Of a stretch of 64,000 nucleotides of DNA, positions 1-8,688 are shown piece after piece. The notes beneath the pieces are model-generated. The model was given only the letters and a program-made list of their open reading frames with translations, ran no database searches and was not told the DNA's origin. Positions within the stretch are counted from its first letter, which is position 1; every line of letters begins with the position of its first letter. Origin of the DNA: Providencia rettgeri (lineage in GTDB: Bacteria; Pseudomonadota; Gammaproteobacteria; Enterobacterales; Enterobacteriaceae); the NCBI GenBank assembly GCA_900455085.1, contig UGTZ01000001.1, forward strand, positions 836,501 to 900,500. Reading direction: 5' to 3'. The position numbers and the translations under genes are program-made.

Positions 1-561
1 GATAAAATCGGTGATTTCTTGGTCTGTTGCCATATCTGCAATTAAATCAGTTAATGCGCTATTGATAGCCGTTTCTATCTTGGCATTATTGGCAGCCAAT
101 AATTCTTGTGTATTAAAATTACGGGTAAATGAACGTGTTTTTGTCGAGCCATTTGGCGCTGTTGCAATAATACTGACACTGGAGTTTACAGTAATATTAT
201 GGCGCAGGCTGCCTTCACTTACTTTGGTATCGAGTTTATTCAATTGAACGACTAAATTCACATTTGCCGGTGATGTCACCATAAACCCACGTGCAGCCAT
301 TTGCTTTTCGACGGCTTCTTGCATCAGATAACGAGGATCGCGTGAAGGGTTCAGTACAACTAAACTACCATTACGATTAACTTCTGCTAAGGATTTATTC
401 GTACGGTTATCGACACTGCTGACACTAATTGAAGTTGCATTCAGTGTAGGGTTTTTCGCAGGTAAAGCTATCTTAGGCTCAAGTGATAATGTATTGCTGC
501 TGGTTGCACAGCCCGCAAGAAGAAATAACCCTAAAAGTGGAAAACACAGTTTTCTTAACAT
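1..561 (-). CDS. yajG: YajG family lipoprotein (3' end outside window)
   Basis: Reading in from the left edge on the minus strand, an open frame starts at ATG 561 and stays open to base 1 (187 codons), so only the last few residues are missing; the E. coli protein is about 192 residues. The N-terminus is a lipoprotein signal peptide with lipobox LAGC (Cys about residue 18), so the product should be an outer-membrane or periplasmic lipoprotein. The body carries the YajG pattern, including a segment with SRDPRYLM and an EAVEKQMAARGF helix. Its role is not well established. It is divergent from bolA, the order found in E. coli (ampG-yajG-bolA-tig). Confidence 0.88.
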   Translation of the reverse strand, partial: MLRKLCFPLLGLFLLAGCATSSNTLSLEPKIALPAKNPTLNATSISVSSVDNRTNKSLAEVNRNGSLVVLNPSRDPRYLMQEAVEKQMAARGFMVTSPANVNLVVQLNKLDTKVSEGSLRHNITVNSSVSIIATAPNGSTKTRSFTRNFNTQELLAANNAKIETAINSALTDLIADMATDQEITDFI

Positions 562-711
562 AATTTTTTCCAGTTCATCTTTCCTAATTGAAAATGTTTC
601 GTTATGGTGCGGGTAGCCGTCGTTCAATATAAAGCTTAGCGGCTTATTTATCCTGAACTATTAGACAACAATTTTTGAAAAAATTCGCATCAATGTGCCG
701 CTATCATAACA

Positions 712-742
712 TTGGCAAGTTATTATCGGATATTTCTATAAT
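712..742 (+). promoter_or_regulatory. Candidate sigma70 promoter for bolA
   Basis: A perfect -10 box TATAAT lies at 737-742, with TTGGCA at 712-717 as the best -35 match. The 19-base spacing is longer than ideal. Predicted transcription start is near 749, leaving a leader of about 70 bases before the bolA ATG. This is sequence inference only. Confidence 0.4.
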
Positions 743-817
743 AAGAAGATAGCAATAATCAACGCGTACAATAAAAATAATTGCCTCTGGGCATAATTTT
801 TAATTAAGGAACATTTT

Positions 818-1156
818 ATGGTCGCTAATGCAGCTCAAAGTATGCAATCTCTCGTGAACCAAAAGTTACACGTTGCTTTTGAACCTACACATTTGGAGGT
901 CATTAATGAAAGCCACCAACACAATGTGTTACCGGGGTCTGAAAGCCATTTCAAAGTTATTTTAGTGAGTGATAAATTTGAAAATAAACGAATGCTTGCC
1001 CGTCACCGCGAAATTTATGCTATTTTAGCGGACGAATTATCGGGAGGGATCCATGCCCTTGCTTTGCATACATATACACAACAAGAGTGGAATGAGCTTG
1101 CTGACACTGCGTTAAAATCACCAGCTTGTCGTGGTGTTGGCGGTGTTAATCGGTAG
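818..1156 (+). CDS. bolA: BolA family transcriptional and iron-sulfur regulator
   Basis: The 112-residue product matches BolA: a central NESHQHNV-PGSESHFKVILVSD stretch followed by RHREIY and HALALHTYT, the class II KH-like fold of the family. BolA affects cell shape and stress morphology and partners with monothiol glutaredoxins in iron-sulfur handling in the cytoplasm. The start at 818 is preceded by AAGGA at a good distance. An alternative in-frame ATG at 842 would give a length closer to E. coli BolA (105 residues). It sits between divergent yajG and co-directional tig. Confidence 0.93.
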   Translation: MVANAAQSMQSLVNQKLHVAFEPTHLEVINESHQHNVLPGSESHFKVILVSDKFENKRMLARHREIYAILADELSGGIHALALHTYTQQEWNELADTALKSPACRGVGGVNR

Positions 1157-1342
1157 TTTTTCGTTTCAGTTAATACACTGAGACTATGCTTTACATAATC
1201 AGCCATGCTCAATGATGAGCTTGGTGAATGTTTTTTCTTCACTTTAGGTGAAAAAACAAAAAATTTAGTCAGAAAAGTCACAAATAATGAGGAAAAAACG
1301 CTTCTTTTCTCAGCTTTTCTCGACTCAGGGCGCATGCATCGG

Positions 1343-1508
1343 TATAATGCTGCGTCTAATTTTCAGTAAGGTTTCGGGACGCTTCTGATATCAGGGATTG
1401 ACCGTTACGAAAGTAACGCCCCCGGTTCTGGAAGGGAGACAGCCATTATGATTTAATGGCATAACTCTGGAGTAGACCGATCACTAAGATTTATTTTGAG
1501 GTAAGAAG
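1343..1508 (+). promoter_or_regulatory. Promoter and structured 5' leader of tig
   Basis: A perfect -10 TATAAT (1343-1348) is followed by a GC-rich discriminator; the -35 is weak. The leader of about 150 bases contains two perfect hairpins: CGTTAC-GAAA-GTAACG at 1403-1418, with a GAAA tetraloop, and GCCATTA/TAATGGC at 1442-1460. There is no U-run, so these are not terminators. A purine-rich GAGG lies just before the tig ATG. Confidence 0.45.
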
Positions 1509-2813
1509 ATGCAAGTTTCTGTTGAAACGACTCAAGGCCTTGGGCGTCGTGTAACAATCACCGTTCCTGCCACTGATATTGAAAAAGCAGTTAATAGCGA
1601 ATTAGTTAGTGTTGCTAAAAAAGTACGTGTTGATGGTTTCCGTAAAGGAAAAGTACCAATGAACATCGTTAAACAGCGTTATGGCGCGTCTGTTATGCAA
1701 GACGTTCTGGGCGATGTAATGCAACGTAACTTCATCAACGCAATTATTGAACAAAAAATCAATCCAGCGGGTGCGCCTAGCTACAAGCCTGAGCAACTCG
1801 AAGATGGTAAAGATTTTGTTTATTCAGTTGAATTCGAAGTTTACCCAGAAATCGAATTAGCAGGTTTAGAAACTATTGAAGTTGAAAAACCAGCAGTTTC
1901 TGTAAAAGACGAAGATCTGGAAAATATGTTAGAAACTCTGCGTAAGCAACAAGCGCAGTGGAAAGAAGTTGAAGCGGCAGCAGAAGCTGACTCTCGCATC
2001 ACTATCAACTTTACCGGTTCTATCGATGGTGAAGAATTCGAAGGCGGCAAAGCAGAAGATTTCGCTCTGGTTATGGGCGAAGGTCGTATGATCCCAGGTT
2101 TCGAAGAAGGTGTTGTTGGTCATAAAGCGGGTGAAGAATTCGATATCGAAGTTAACTTCCCAGAAGACTACCATGCTGAAAACCTGAAAGGTAAAGCTGC
2201 GAAATTTGCTATCGTTCTGAAGAAAGTAGAACAACGTGAACTGCCTGAATTCACTGAAGAATTCATCAAGCGTTTTGGTATCGCTGATGGTTCTTTAGAT
2301 GGCCTGCGTGCAGAAGTACGTAAAAACATGGAACGTGAGCTGAAAAATGCCGTGCGTAACCGTGTTAAAGCACAAGTTCTTGATGGCTTAATCAAAGCGA
2401 ATGACATCGAAGTTCCAGCTGCAGTTGTTGATGGTGAAATTGATGTTCTGCGTCGTCAAGCGGCACAACGCTTTGGTGGCGACGAAAAACAAGCGATGGA
2501 ATTACCTCGTGAACTGTTTGAAGAACAAGCAAAACGTCGCGTAGTGATTGGTCTGCTGTTAGGCGAAGTGATCAACAAAAACGAACTGAAAGCTGATGAA
2601 GATCGTGTTAAAGCGCTGATCGAAGAAATGGCTTCTGCGTATGAAGATCCAGCTGAAGTTATCGAATACTACAGCAAAAACGAAGAGCTGATGAACAGTG
2701 TTCGTAATTTAGCTTTAGAAGAACAAGCTGTTGAAACTGTATTGGCAGTTGCTAAAGTGACAGAAAAAGAAACTAACTTCACTGAACTGATGAACCAAGT
2801 TCAAGCAGGTTAA
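1509..2813 (+). CDS. tig: Trigger factor, ribosome-associated chaperone and peptidyl-prolyl isomerase
   Basis: 434 residues against 432 in E. coli. The ribosome-docking signature GFRKGKVP is at residues 43-50 in the N-terminal domain. An FKBP-type PPIase domain follows at about residues 155-245 (ITINFTGSIDGEEFEGG, then GEGRMIPGFEEG), then the long helical C-terminal chaperone arms. The protein binds ribosomal L23 at the exit tunnel and shields nascent chains. It lies upstream of clpP-clpX-lon, the conserved enterobacterial proteostasis order, with its own terminator at 2839-2869. The start is supported by GAGG about 8 bases upstream. Confidence 0.98.
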   Translation: MQVSVETTQGLGRRVTITVPATDIEKAVNSELVSVAKKVRVDGFRKGKVPMNIVKQRYGASVMQDVLGDVMQRNFINAIIEQKINPAGAPSYKPEQLEDGKDFVYSVEFEVYPEIELAGLETIEVEKPAVSVKDEDLENMLETLRKQQAQWKEVEAAAEADSRITINFTGSIDGEEFEGGKAEDFALVMGEGRMIPGFEEGVVGHKAGEEFDIEVNFPEDYHAENLKGKAAKFAIVLKKVEQRELPEFTEEFIKRFGIADGSLDGLRAEVRKNMERELKNAVRNRVKAQVLDGLIKANDIEVPAAVVDGEIDVLRRQAAQRFGGDEKQAMELPRELFEEQAKRRVVIGLLLGEVINKNELKADEDRVKALIEEMASAYEDPAEVIEYYSKNEELMNSVRNLALEEQAVETVLAVAKVTEKETNFTELMNQVQAG

Positions 2814-2838
2814 TTTTTTCTTGCTGTATAAAATAATG

Positions 2839-2869
2839 AAACCCGTGGTGTACTGCTACGGGTTTTTTG
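2839..2869 (+). terminator. Rho-independent terminator after tig
   Basis: Stem AAACCCGT (2839-2846) pairs with ACGGGTTT (2858-2865), with an 11-base loop and a T-run running into 2868. Confidence 0.85.
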
Positions 2870-3353
2870 TCAATTAAAGCCTTTAAATTATCACTTTAGC
2901 GAATTTAATTAGGATACCCTTGAAAAACACATTTAAACCCTAATTATATTATCTATACTTCAAGTAGTCTAAATGGGATTTTAATTGCAATTTGAACTAT
3001 TTTGAATAGCTTAACATTGTCGAAAACGGTGATATTAACCAACTGAGTTATTTTGTTTCCCTTGAAAATCAAGTATGGTTTTCTAATGGTATAATTCCAT
3101 GTAACCCAATAGACTTGTGTTAAACTCTTTTAAAGAGCGTCTTATTTACTGCAGCATACTTAGCTGCATTTTCTTCTTATTTCTGCAGTTATTTGGTTAA
3201 ATATTAGCTAAACTAGAAAAATAAGAGAATTGAAAGAGCCTGCAGACACAGGAATTTTTTAAAACCGTTGTTTGTGGCATGATCTCTGCTCAAAATAGCA
3301 GGCAGACAGCAAATTAGGCGCAAGCACCAGAACGTTTTTAATAGGAGATTTCG
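2870..3353. other. tig-clpP intergenic region
   Basis: No gene is visible in these 484 bases. They should contain the clpP promoter, but no convincing -35/-10 pair stood out and no CCCCAT-type heat-shock -10 is visible. A degenerate ERIC-like remnant lies at about 2954-3010, and a weak hairpin TGCAGC/GCTGCA near 3150-3169. Confidence 0.5.
2954..3010. repeat. Possible degenerate, internally deleted ERIC-like remnant
   Basis: ATACTTCAAG at 2955-2964 resembles one end of the ERIC-like element found at 59575-59701. TTGCAATTTGAACTATTTTG, about 20 bases further on, resembles the opposite end (TGCAACTCGAATTATTTAG) with several mismatches. The central part would be missing. This is a weak match judged by eye. 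Confidence 0.25.
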
Positions 3354-3974
3354 ATGTCACATTTTGGCAGTCAGGAACAATTAGCATCTCAAATGGCCCT
3401 TGTGCCTATGGTCATAGAGCAAACTTCTCGTGGTGAGCGCTCGTATGATATTTACTCACGTCTATTAAAAGAACGTATTATCTTCCTGACCGGTCAAGTG
3501 GAAGACCATATGGCGAATTTAATCGTCGCTCAGATGTTATTTCTTGAAGCAGAAAACCCTGAAAAAGATATTCATTTGTATATTAATTCACCAGGTGGCG
3601 TTATTACCGCAGGAATGTCAATTTACGATACGATGCAGTTTATCAAGCCTGATGTAAGCACTATTTGTATGGGACAAGCTTGTTCCATGGGGGCTTTTTT
3701 ATTGACGGCGGGTACCAAAGGTAAACGTTTCTGCTTACCAAATTCACGCGTGATGATCCACCAACCGTTAGGGGGTTATCAAGGCCAAGCGTCAGATATC
3801 GAAATCCATGCCCAAGAGATTCTTAAAGTGAAATCTCGAATGAACGAGTTAATGGCTCTGCATACGGGAAAATCCATTGAAGAAATTACTCGAGACACAG
3901 AGCGTGACCGTTTCTTATCTGCAAATGAAGCAAAAGAGTATGGTTTAGTCGACCAAATTTATAGTAGCCGTTAA
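3354..3974 (+). CDS. clpP: ATP-dependent Clp protease proteolytic subunit
   Basis: 206 residues (E. coli 207). The serine-protease triad is visible: Ser111 in GQACSMG, His136 in VMIHQPLGG and the Asp in RDTERDRF. The oligomerisation region YINSPGGVITAG is intact. The N-terminal propeptide contains the self-cleavage zone before ALVPMVIEQ. ClpP forms a 14-mer that degrades proteins unfolded by ClpX or ClpA in the cytoplasm. clpX follows after 114 bases, the standard clpPX arrangement. The AGGAGA ribosome site supports the start. Confidence 0.98.
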   Translation: MSHFGSQEQLASQMALVPMVIEQTSRGERSYDIYSRLLKERIIFLTGQVEDHMANLIVAQMLFLEAENPEKDIHLYINSPGGVITAGMSIYDTMQFIKPDVSTICMGQACSMGAFLLTAGTKGKRFCLPNSRVMIHQPLGGYQGQASDIEIHAQEILKVKSRMNELMALHTGKSIEEITRDTERDRFLSANEAKEYGLVDQIYSSR

Positions 3975-4088
3975 TGGGTTAACTTTTGGTATAATTAGTT
4001 CATACCATAAACTATTTTAAAGAAAATCGTTGTTTTGTTTTTTTAATCAACGAAAACAAAACAATATGGATAAAAGTGAGGTCAACTG

Positions 4089-5366
4089 ATGACAGATAAA
4101 CGCAAAGAGGGGACAGGAAAACTGCTTTACTGCTCTTTCTGCGGAAAAAGTCAGCATGAAGTACGTAAGCTGATTGCCGGTCCGTCAGTCTATATTTGTG
4201 ATGAATGCGTAGATTTATGTCTCGATATCATCCGTGAAGAAATCAAAGAACTTACGCCGCATCGTGAGCGTAGTGAACTGCCTACACCACATGAAATTCG
4301 GCAGCATCTTGACGACTATGTCATCGGTCAAGAAAAAGCGAAAAAAGTTTTAGCTGTTGCGGTATATAACCATTACAAGCGCTTACGTAATGGTGATAAA
4401 ACCAGTGATGGTGTTGAATTAGGTAAAAGTAATATTTTGCTAATTGGACCAACAGGTAGTGGTAAAACACTTTTAGCTGAAACTTTAGCGCGTTATTTGG
4501 ATGTACCATTTACAATGGCTGATGCAACGACATTAACTGAAGCTGGTTATGTTGGTGAAGACGTTGAAAATATTATTCAAAAATTACTGCAAAAATGCGA
4601 TTACGATGTTGAAAAAGCCCAACGTGGTATCGTATACATTGATGAAATTGATAAAATTTCACGTAAATCAGATAACCCATCAATTACCCGTGACGTTTCC
4701 GGTGAAGGTGTGCAACAAGCACTTCTGAAACTAATTGAAGGAACAGTTGCGGCAGTACCACCACAAGGGGGACGTAAACACCCTCAGCAAGAGTTTTTGC
4801 AGGTTGATACCTCAAAGATCCTCTTCATTTGTGGCGGGGCATTTGCAGGGCTCGATAAAGTGATCGGTCAGCGTTTAAATACCCGTTCAGGTATCGGTTT
4901 TGCTGCAGAAGTGAAAGGTGAATCAGATAAAGCAACGGAAGGCGAATTATTAACGCAGGCAGAACCAGAAGATTTAATTAAATTTGGTTTAATCCCTGAG
5001 TTTATTGGTCGCTTGCCTGTTGTTGCAACATTAACTGAATTAAGTGAAGAAGCATTAATTCAGATTCTGAAAGAACCTAAAAACGCATTAACTAAGCAAT
5101 ACCAAGCCTTATTTAGTCTTGAAAATACAGAGCTTGAGTTCCGTGAGGAAGCATTAAAAGCCATCGCTAAGAAAGCCATGGCACGTAAAACCGGAGCTCG
5201 TGGTTTACGTTCTATTGTTGAAGCTGCATTGTTAAATACGATGTATGACCTTCCTTCAATGAGTAATGTTGAAAAAGTTGTCGTTGATGAAAACGTCATT
5301 AATGAGCAATCAGAGCCGCTATTGATATATAGCAAACCTGATGCTCAAGCTTCCGGCGATAACTAA
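4089..5366 (+). CDS. clpX: ATP-dependent Clp protease ATP-binding subunit
   Basis: 425 residues (E. coli 424). The N-terminal zinc-binding domain has Cys15, Cys18, Cys37 and Cys40 (CSFC, CDEC). Walker A GPTGSGKT is at 120-127, Walker B IVYIDEIDKI near 181-190, the pore loop GYVGED near 151-156, and the ClpP-contact IGF loop region (SGIGF) near 266-270. ClpX is a hexameric AAA+ unfoldase that recognises tagged substrates and feeds ClpP. The gene follows clpP and is closed by a terminator at 5395-5429. Confidence 0.98.
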   Translation: MTDKRKEGTGKLLYCSFCGKSQHEVRKLIAGPSVYICDECVDLCLDIIREEIKELTPHRERSELPTPHEIRQHLDDYVIGQEKAKKVLAVAVYNHYKRLRNGDKTSDGVELGKSNILLIGPTGSGKTLLAETLARYLDVPFTMADATTLTEAGYVGEDVENIIQKLLQKCDYDVEKAQRGIVYIDEIDKISRKSDNPSITRDVSGEGVQQALLKLIEGTVAAVPPQGGRKHPQQEFLQVDTSKILFICGGAFAGLDKVIGQRLNTRSGIGFAAEVKGESDKATEGELLTQAEPEDLIKFGLIPEFIGRLPVVATLTELSEEALIQILKEPKNALTKQYQALFSLENTELEFREEALKAIAKKAMARKTGARGLRSIVEAALLNTMYDLPSMSNVEKVVVDENVINEQSEPLLIYSKPDAQASGDN

Positions 5367-5394
5367 TCCCATATAAAACGTTCAATAGTTAATC

Positions 5395-5429
5395 AAACGA
5401 AATGAGGGGTTTCCCTCATTTTGTTTTTT
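5395..5429 (+). terminator. Rho-independent terminator after clpX
   Basis: A 14-base stem (AAACGAAATGAGGG pairing with CCCTCATTTTGTTT, with one G-T wobble), a short loop and a T-run. Confidence 0.85.
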
Positions 5430-5444
5430 ATGTTCAACTAGCCA

Positions 5445-5471
5445 TTGAATGCTAAAATCTTGTCCCCATAT
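5445..5471 (+). promoter_or_regulatory. Predicted sigma32 (heat-shock) promoter of lon
   Basis: TTGAA (5445-5449), a 14-base spacer, then CCCCATAT (5464-5471) fits the sigma32 consensus (CTTGAA, 13-15 bases, CCCCAT-T). Heat-shock control of lon is well established in E. coli, whose lon promoter has the same TTGAA/CCCCATAT layout. Confidence 0.75.
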
Positions 5472-5572
5472 AGTTTATATTCTGAGGTGTGGTTTCCTTG
5501 TTTTAGAAAGCAATTTTAAAGCAAGAGACAGAAACCCTTAAACTAGCGTGAGCTAAACGAAGAGAGAGCTTT

Positions 5573-8011
5573 ATGAATCCTGAGCGTTCCGAACGCATTG
5601 AAATACCAGTATTGCCTCTGCGTGATGTAGTGGTATACCCACATATGGTGATCCCACTGTTTGTTGGACGTGAAAAATCCATTCACAGTCTGGAAGCAGC
5701 GATGGATCATGACAAGCAGGTAATGCTGGTTGCACAAAAAGAAGCCTCGACTGATGAGCCAGGGGTGAATGATTTATTTGCTGTCGGTACAGTTGCATCC
5801 GTTATCCAGATGCTAAAACTGCCTGATGGTACAGTTAAGGTCCTCGTTGAAGGGCTACGACGCGCACGTATTACCAGTTTGACAGATAATGGCGAATATT
5901 TCTTAGCGCAAGCAGAGTATTTGGCAACAGAGCAAAATAGTGAATCTGAACACGCACCGTATGATGAAACGGCAGCGGGTTCTCAATCATCAGATGCACT
6001 TGATGAAAAAGAAAACGAAGTATTGTATCGCACTATTGTTAGTCAGTTTGAAAGCTATATAAAACTGAATAAAAAGATTCCACCTGAAGTACTAACTGCG
6101 TTACATGCAATTGAACAAGATCAGCTAGATAAACTGGCAGATACCATTGCCTCTCATATGCCATTAAAATTAGCAGATAAACAACGCGTTTTAGAAATGG
6201 CAAATATTGCTGAACGCGTAGAGTTTTTGATGGCCATGATGGAGTCAGAAACTGAGTTGCTGCAAGTGGAAAAACGCATCCGCAACCGTGTTAAAAAACA
6301 GATGGAAAAAAGCCAGCGCGAGTATTATCTGAATGAGCAAATGAAAGCTATTCAGAAAGAGCTGGGTGAAATGGATGATGCGCCAGACGAATATGAATCG
6401 CTAAAACGTAAAATCGAAGAAGCGAAAATGCCAAAAGAGGCACAAGAAAAAGCCGAAGCAGAATTGCAGAAGCTGAAAATGATGTCTCCGATGTCAGCAG
6501 AAGCTACTGTTGTCCGTAGCTATATTGATTGGATGGTGCAGGTTCCATGGCATAAACGTAGCAAAGTCAAAAAAGACTTAGTTAAAGCACAAGAAGTGTT
6601 AGATACCGACCACTACGGTTTAGAGCGTGTGAAAGACCGTATTTTAGAGTATCTGGCAGTACAAAGCCGCGTCAGTAAAATTAAAGGGCCAATCCTTTGC
6701 TTGGTTGGGCCTCCGGGTGTAGGTAAAACCTCTTTGGGGCAATCTATTGCTAAGGCTACGGGGCGTCAATATACACGTATGGCATTAGGTGGGGTGCGCG
6801 ATGAAGCTGAAATCCGTGGTCACCGTCGTACTTATATTGGCTCAATGCCAGGTAAGCTGATCCAAAAGATGGCAAAAGTCGGCGTCAAAAACCCACTATT
6901 TTTACTGGATGAAATTGACAAAATGTCATCTGATATGCGTGGTGACCCTGCCTCTGCATTGTTAGAGGTGCTTGATCCAGAACAAAATATTGCCTTTAAC
7001 GACCACTACTTAGAAGTGGATTACGATTTGTCTGATGTGATGTTCGTTGCAACATCGAACTCAATGAACATCCCTGCGCCATTGTTAGATCGTATGGAAG
7101 TGATTCGTCTTTCTGGTTATACAGAAGATGAAAAACTGAATATTGCGAAAAGACATTTGCTGTCTAAGCAGATTGAACGTAATGCGTTGAAAAAGAATGA
7201 GTTAACTATCGATGACAGTGCTTTAATGAGTATCATTCGTTATTACACTCGTGAGGCTGGAGTTCGTGGTTTAGAGCGTGAAATCTCTAAATTGTGCCGT
7301 AAAGCGGTTAAAGCGCTACTTATGGACAAAAAGCTCAAGCACATTGAAATCAATGCGGACAACCTGAAAGATTATCTGGGAGTTCGTCGTTTTGATTACG
7401 GCCAAGCAGACACAGAAAACCGTGTTGGGCAAGTTACAGGCCTTGCTTGGACTGAAGTTGGTGGTGACTTACTCACTATTGAAACTGCTTGTGTGCCCGG
7501 TAAAGGCAAACTAACCTATACCGGTTCTTTAGGTGAAGTGATGCAAGAGTCTATTCAAACCGCATTAACGGTTGTTAGAGCTCGAGCGGAAAAACTGGGT
7601 ATTAATAGCGATTTTTATGAAAAACGCGATATCCATGTGCACGTACCTGAAGGGGCAACGCCAAAAGATGGTCCAAGTGCAGGTATTGCGATGTCTACAG
7701 CATTAGTTTCTTGCCTAACGGGTAATCCGGTGAGAGCAGATGTTGCTATGACGGGTGAAATTACATTAAGAGGGTTAGTTTTCCCAATTGGTGGCTTAAA
7801 AGAGAAATTATTGGCGGCACACCGTGGAGGGATTAAAACAGTATTAATTCCTAAAGAAAACGAACGTGATTTAGAAGAAATTCCTCAAAATGTGATCGCA
7901 GATCTTGAAATTCACCCTGTGAAAACGATTGAAGAAGTCTTATCTTTGGCTTTAGTTAATCCTCCTTTTGGAGCTGAAGTAGTTAAAAAGAAAGCTAAAA
8001 GAGTGAGCTGA
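5573..8011 (+). CDS. lon: Lon ATP-dependent serine protease
   Basis: 812 residues against 784 in E. coli. An N-terminal substrate-binding LON domain (about 10-230) and a coiled-coil stretch are followed by the AAA+ module with Walker A GPPGVGKT and sensor LLDEIDKM. The C-terminal peptidase domain carries the Ser-Lys dyad: Ser702 in DGPSAG and Lys745 in GGLKEK. Lon degrades misfolded and regulatory proteins in the cytoplasm. Compared with E. coli there is an acidic, serine-rich insertion of about 20 residues at roughly 119-145 in the N-terminal domain, which explains most of the extra length. A sigma32 promoter lies about 100 bases upstream and a strong terminator follows. Confidence 0.98.
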   Translation: MNPERSERIEIPVLPLRDVVVYPHMVIPLFVGREKSIHSLEAAMDHDKQVMLVAQKEASTDEPGVNDLFAVGTVASVIQMLKLPDGTVKVLVEGLRRARITSLTDNGEYFLAQAEYLATEQNSESEHAPYDETAAGSQSSDALDEKENEVLYRTIVSQFESYIKLNKKIPPEVLTALHAIEQDQLDKLADTIASHMPLKLADKQRVLEMANIAERVEFLMAMMESETELLQVEKRIRNRVKKQMEKSQREYYLNEQMKAIQKELGEMDDAPDEYESLKRKIEEAKMPKEAQEKAEAELQKLKMMSPMSAEATVVRSYIDWMVQVPWHKRSKVKKDLVKAQEVLDTDHYGLERVKDRILEYLAVQSRVSKIKGPILCLVGPPGVGKTSLGQSIAKATGRQYTRMALGGVRDEAEIRGHRRTYIGSMPGKLIQKMAKVGVKNPLFLLDEIDKMSSDMRGDPASALLEVLDPEQNIAFNDHYLEVDYDLSDVMFVATSNSMNIPAPLLDRMEVIRLSGYTEDEKLNIAKRHLLSKQIERNALKKNELTIDDSALMSIIRYYTREAGVRGLEREISKLCRKAVKALLMDKKLKHIEINADNLKDYLGVRRFDYGQADTENRVGQVTGLAWTEVGGDLLTIETACVPGKGKLTYTGSLGEVMQESIQTALTVVRARAEKLGINSDFYEKRDIHVHVPEGATPKDGPSAGIAMSTALVSCLTGNPVRADVAMTGEITLRGLVFPIGGLKEKLLAAHRGGIKTVLIPKENERDLEEIPQNVIADLEIHPVKTIEEVLSLALVNPPFGAEVVKKKAKRVS

Positions 8012-8033
8012 ATCAAGAAGTTTGTATAAAATT

Positions 8034-8073
8034 AAGGCTGACAGCTAATTTAGGGCTTGTCAGCCTTTTTTTT
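8034..8073 (+). terminator. Rho-independent terminator after lon
   Basis: GGCTGACA (8036-8043) pairs with TGTCAGCC (8058-8065), followed by eight T. Confidence 0.88.
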
Positions 8074-8164
8074 CATCGCTAATTTAACGATGATTCTGAT
8101 AATTGTTTGTATGCAATCTGTTCTCTTGCCATTGGTAATCAGGATTGATATAACGGCTGCATCA

Positions 8165-8201
8165 TTAATTAACTATACTAATAACTGCTATAGTTAATTA
8201 A
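8165..8201. promoter_or_regulatory. Perfect 13-bp inverted repeat upstream of hupB
   Basis: TTAATTAACTATA (8165-8177) and TATAGTTAATTAA (8189-8201) are perfect inverted copies separated by 11 bases, 36 bases before the hupB start. It could be an operator or an mRNA hairpin. No T-run follows, so it is not a terminator. Confidence 0.5.
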
Positions 8202-8237
8202 GAGATTTATAGTCCAACTAATATGGGGATGATAAGA

Positions 8238-8513
8238 GTGAATAAAGCTCAACTGATTGATCAAATCGCTTCTGATGCGAATATTTCTAAAGCTGCAGCA
8301 GGTCGTGTTGTTGATGCGTTCGTTGCTACCGTAACGGGTTCTTTGAGTAAAGGGGACGATGTTGCTCTAGTTGGCTTTGGGACTTTCTCTGTTCGTGAGC
8401 GTGCAGCACGTACAGGCCGTAACCCTCAAACGGGTAAAGAAATTAAAATAGCTGCGGCGAAAGTTCCTGCTTTCCGTCCAGGTAAGGGTCTTAAAGACGC
8501 TGTAAATAGCTAA
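8238..8513 (+). CDS. hupB: DNA-binding protein HU-beta
   Basis: A GTG start at 8238 gives 91 residues beginning VNKAQLIDQ (initiator Met in vivo), matching E. coli HU-beta (90 residues, also GTG-initiated). An in-frame ATG at 8223 would add five residues absent from the family and is rejected. The HU signature GRNPQTGKEI, containing the DNA-minor-groove proline of the beta arm, is intact, as is VGFGTFSV. The protein is a nucleoid-associated dimer that bends DNA. It is monocistronic between the lon and hupB terminators, as in E. coli (lon-hupB-ppiD). Confidence 0.95.
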   Translation: MNKAQLIDQIASDANISKAAAGRVVDAFVATVTGSLSKGDDVALVGFGTFSVRERAARTGRNPQTGKEIKIAAAKVPAFRPGKGLKDAVNS

Positions 8514-8590
8514 TTAGGTATTTAAGTTTGTCTTTCTCGTATTTTTGCGAAAACTCAAACTGACGGAATGTCTTTAATCAGCTAATATAT

Positions 8591-8623
8591 AAGCGCACCA
8601 TTGAAATGGTGCGCTTTTTTTTC
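8591..8623 (+). terminator. Rho-independent terminator after hupB
   Basis: GCGCACCATT (8593-8602) pairs with AATGGTGCGC (8605-8614), with a minimal loop, followed by a long T-run. Confidence 0.9.
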
Positions 8624-8688
8624 TTTCTGAGTTAAGATTAGCGTATTATCAGGAAATTGAATTCAACAAAGCGGAGTTAAGCCTTTTT

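Noticed and set aside
1015..1335. 106-codon minus-strand frame overlapping bolA
   Set aside because: It overlaps a well-conserved gene on the opposite strand, has no ribosome site and no recognisable domain.
8223..8237. In-frame ATG upstream of hupB
   Set aside because: It would add five residues absent from the HU family; the GTG at 8238 matches the known GTG start of E. coli hupB.
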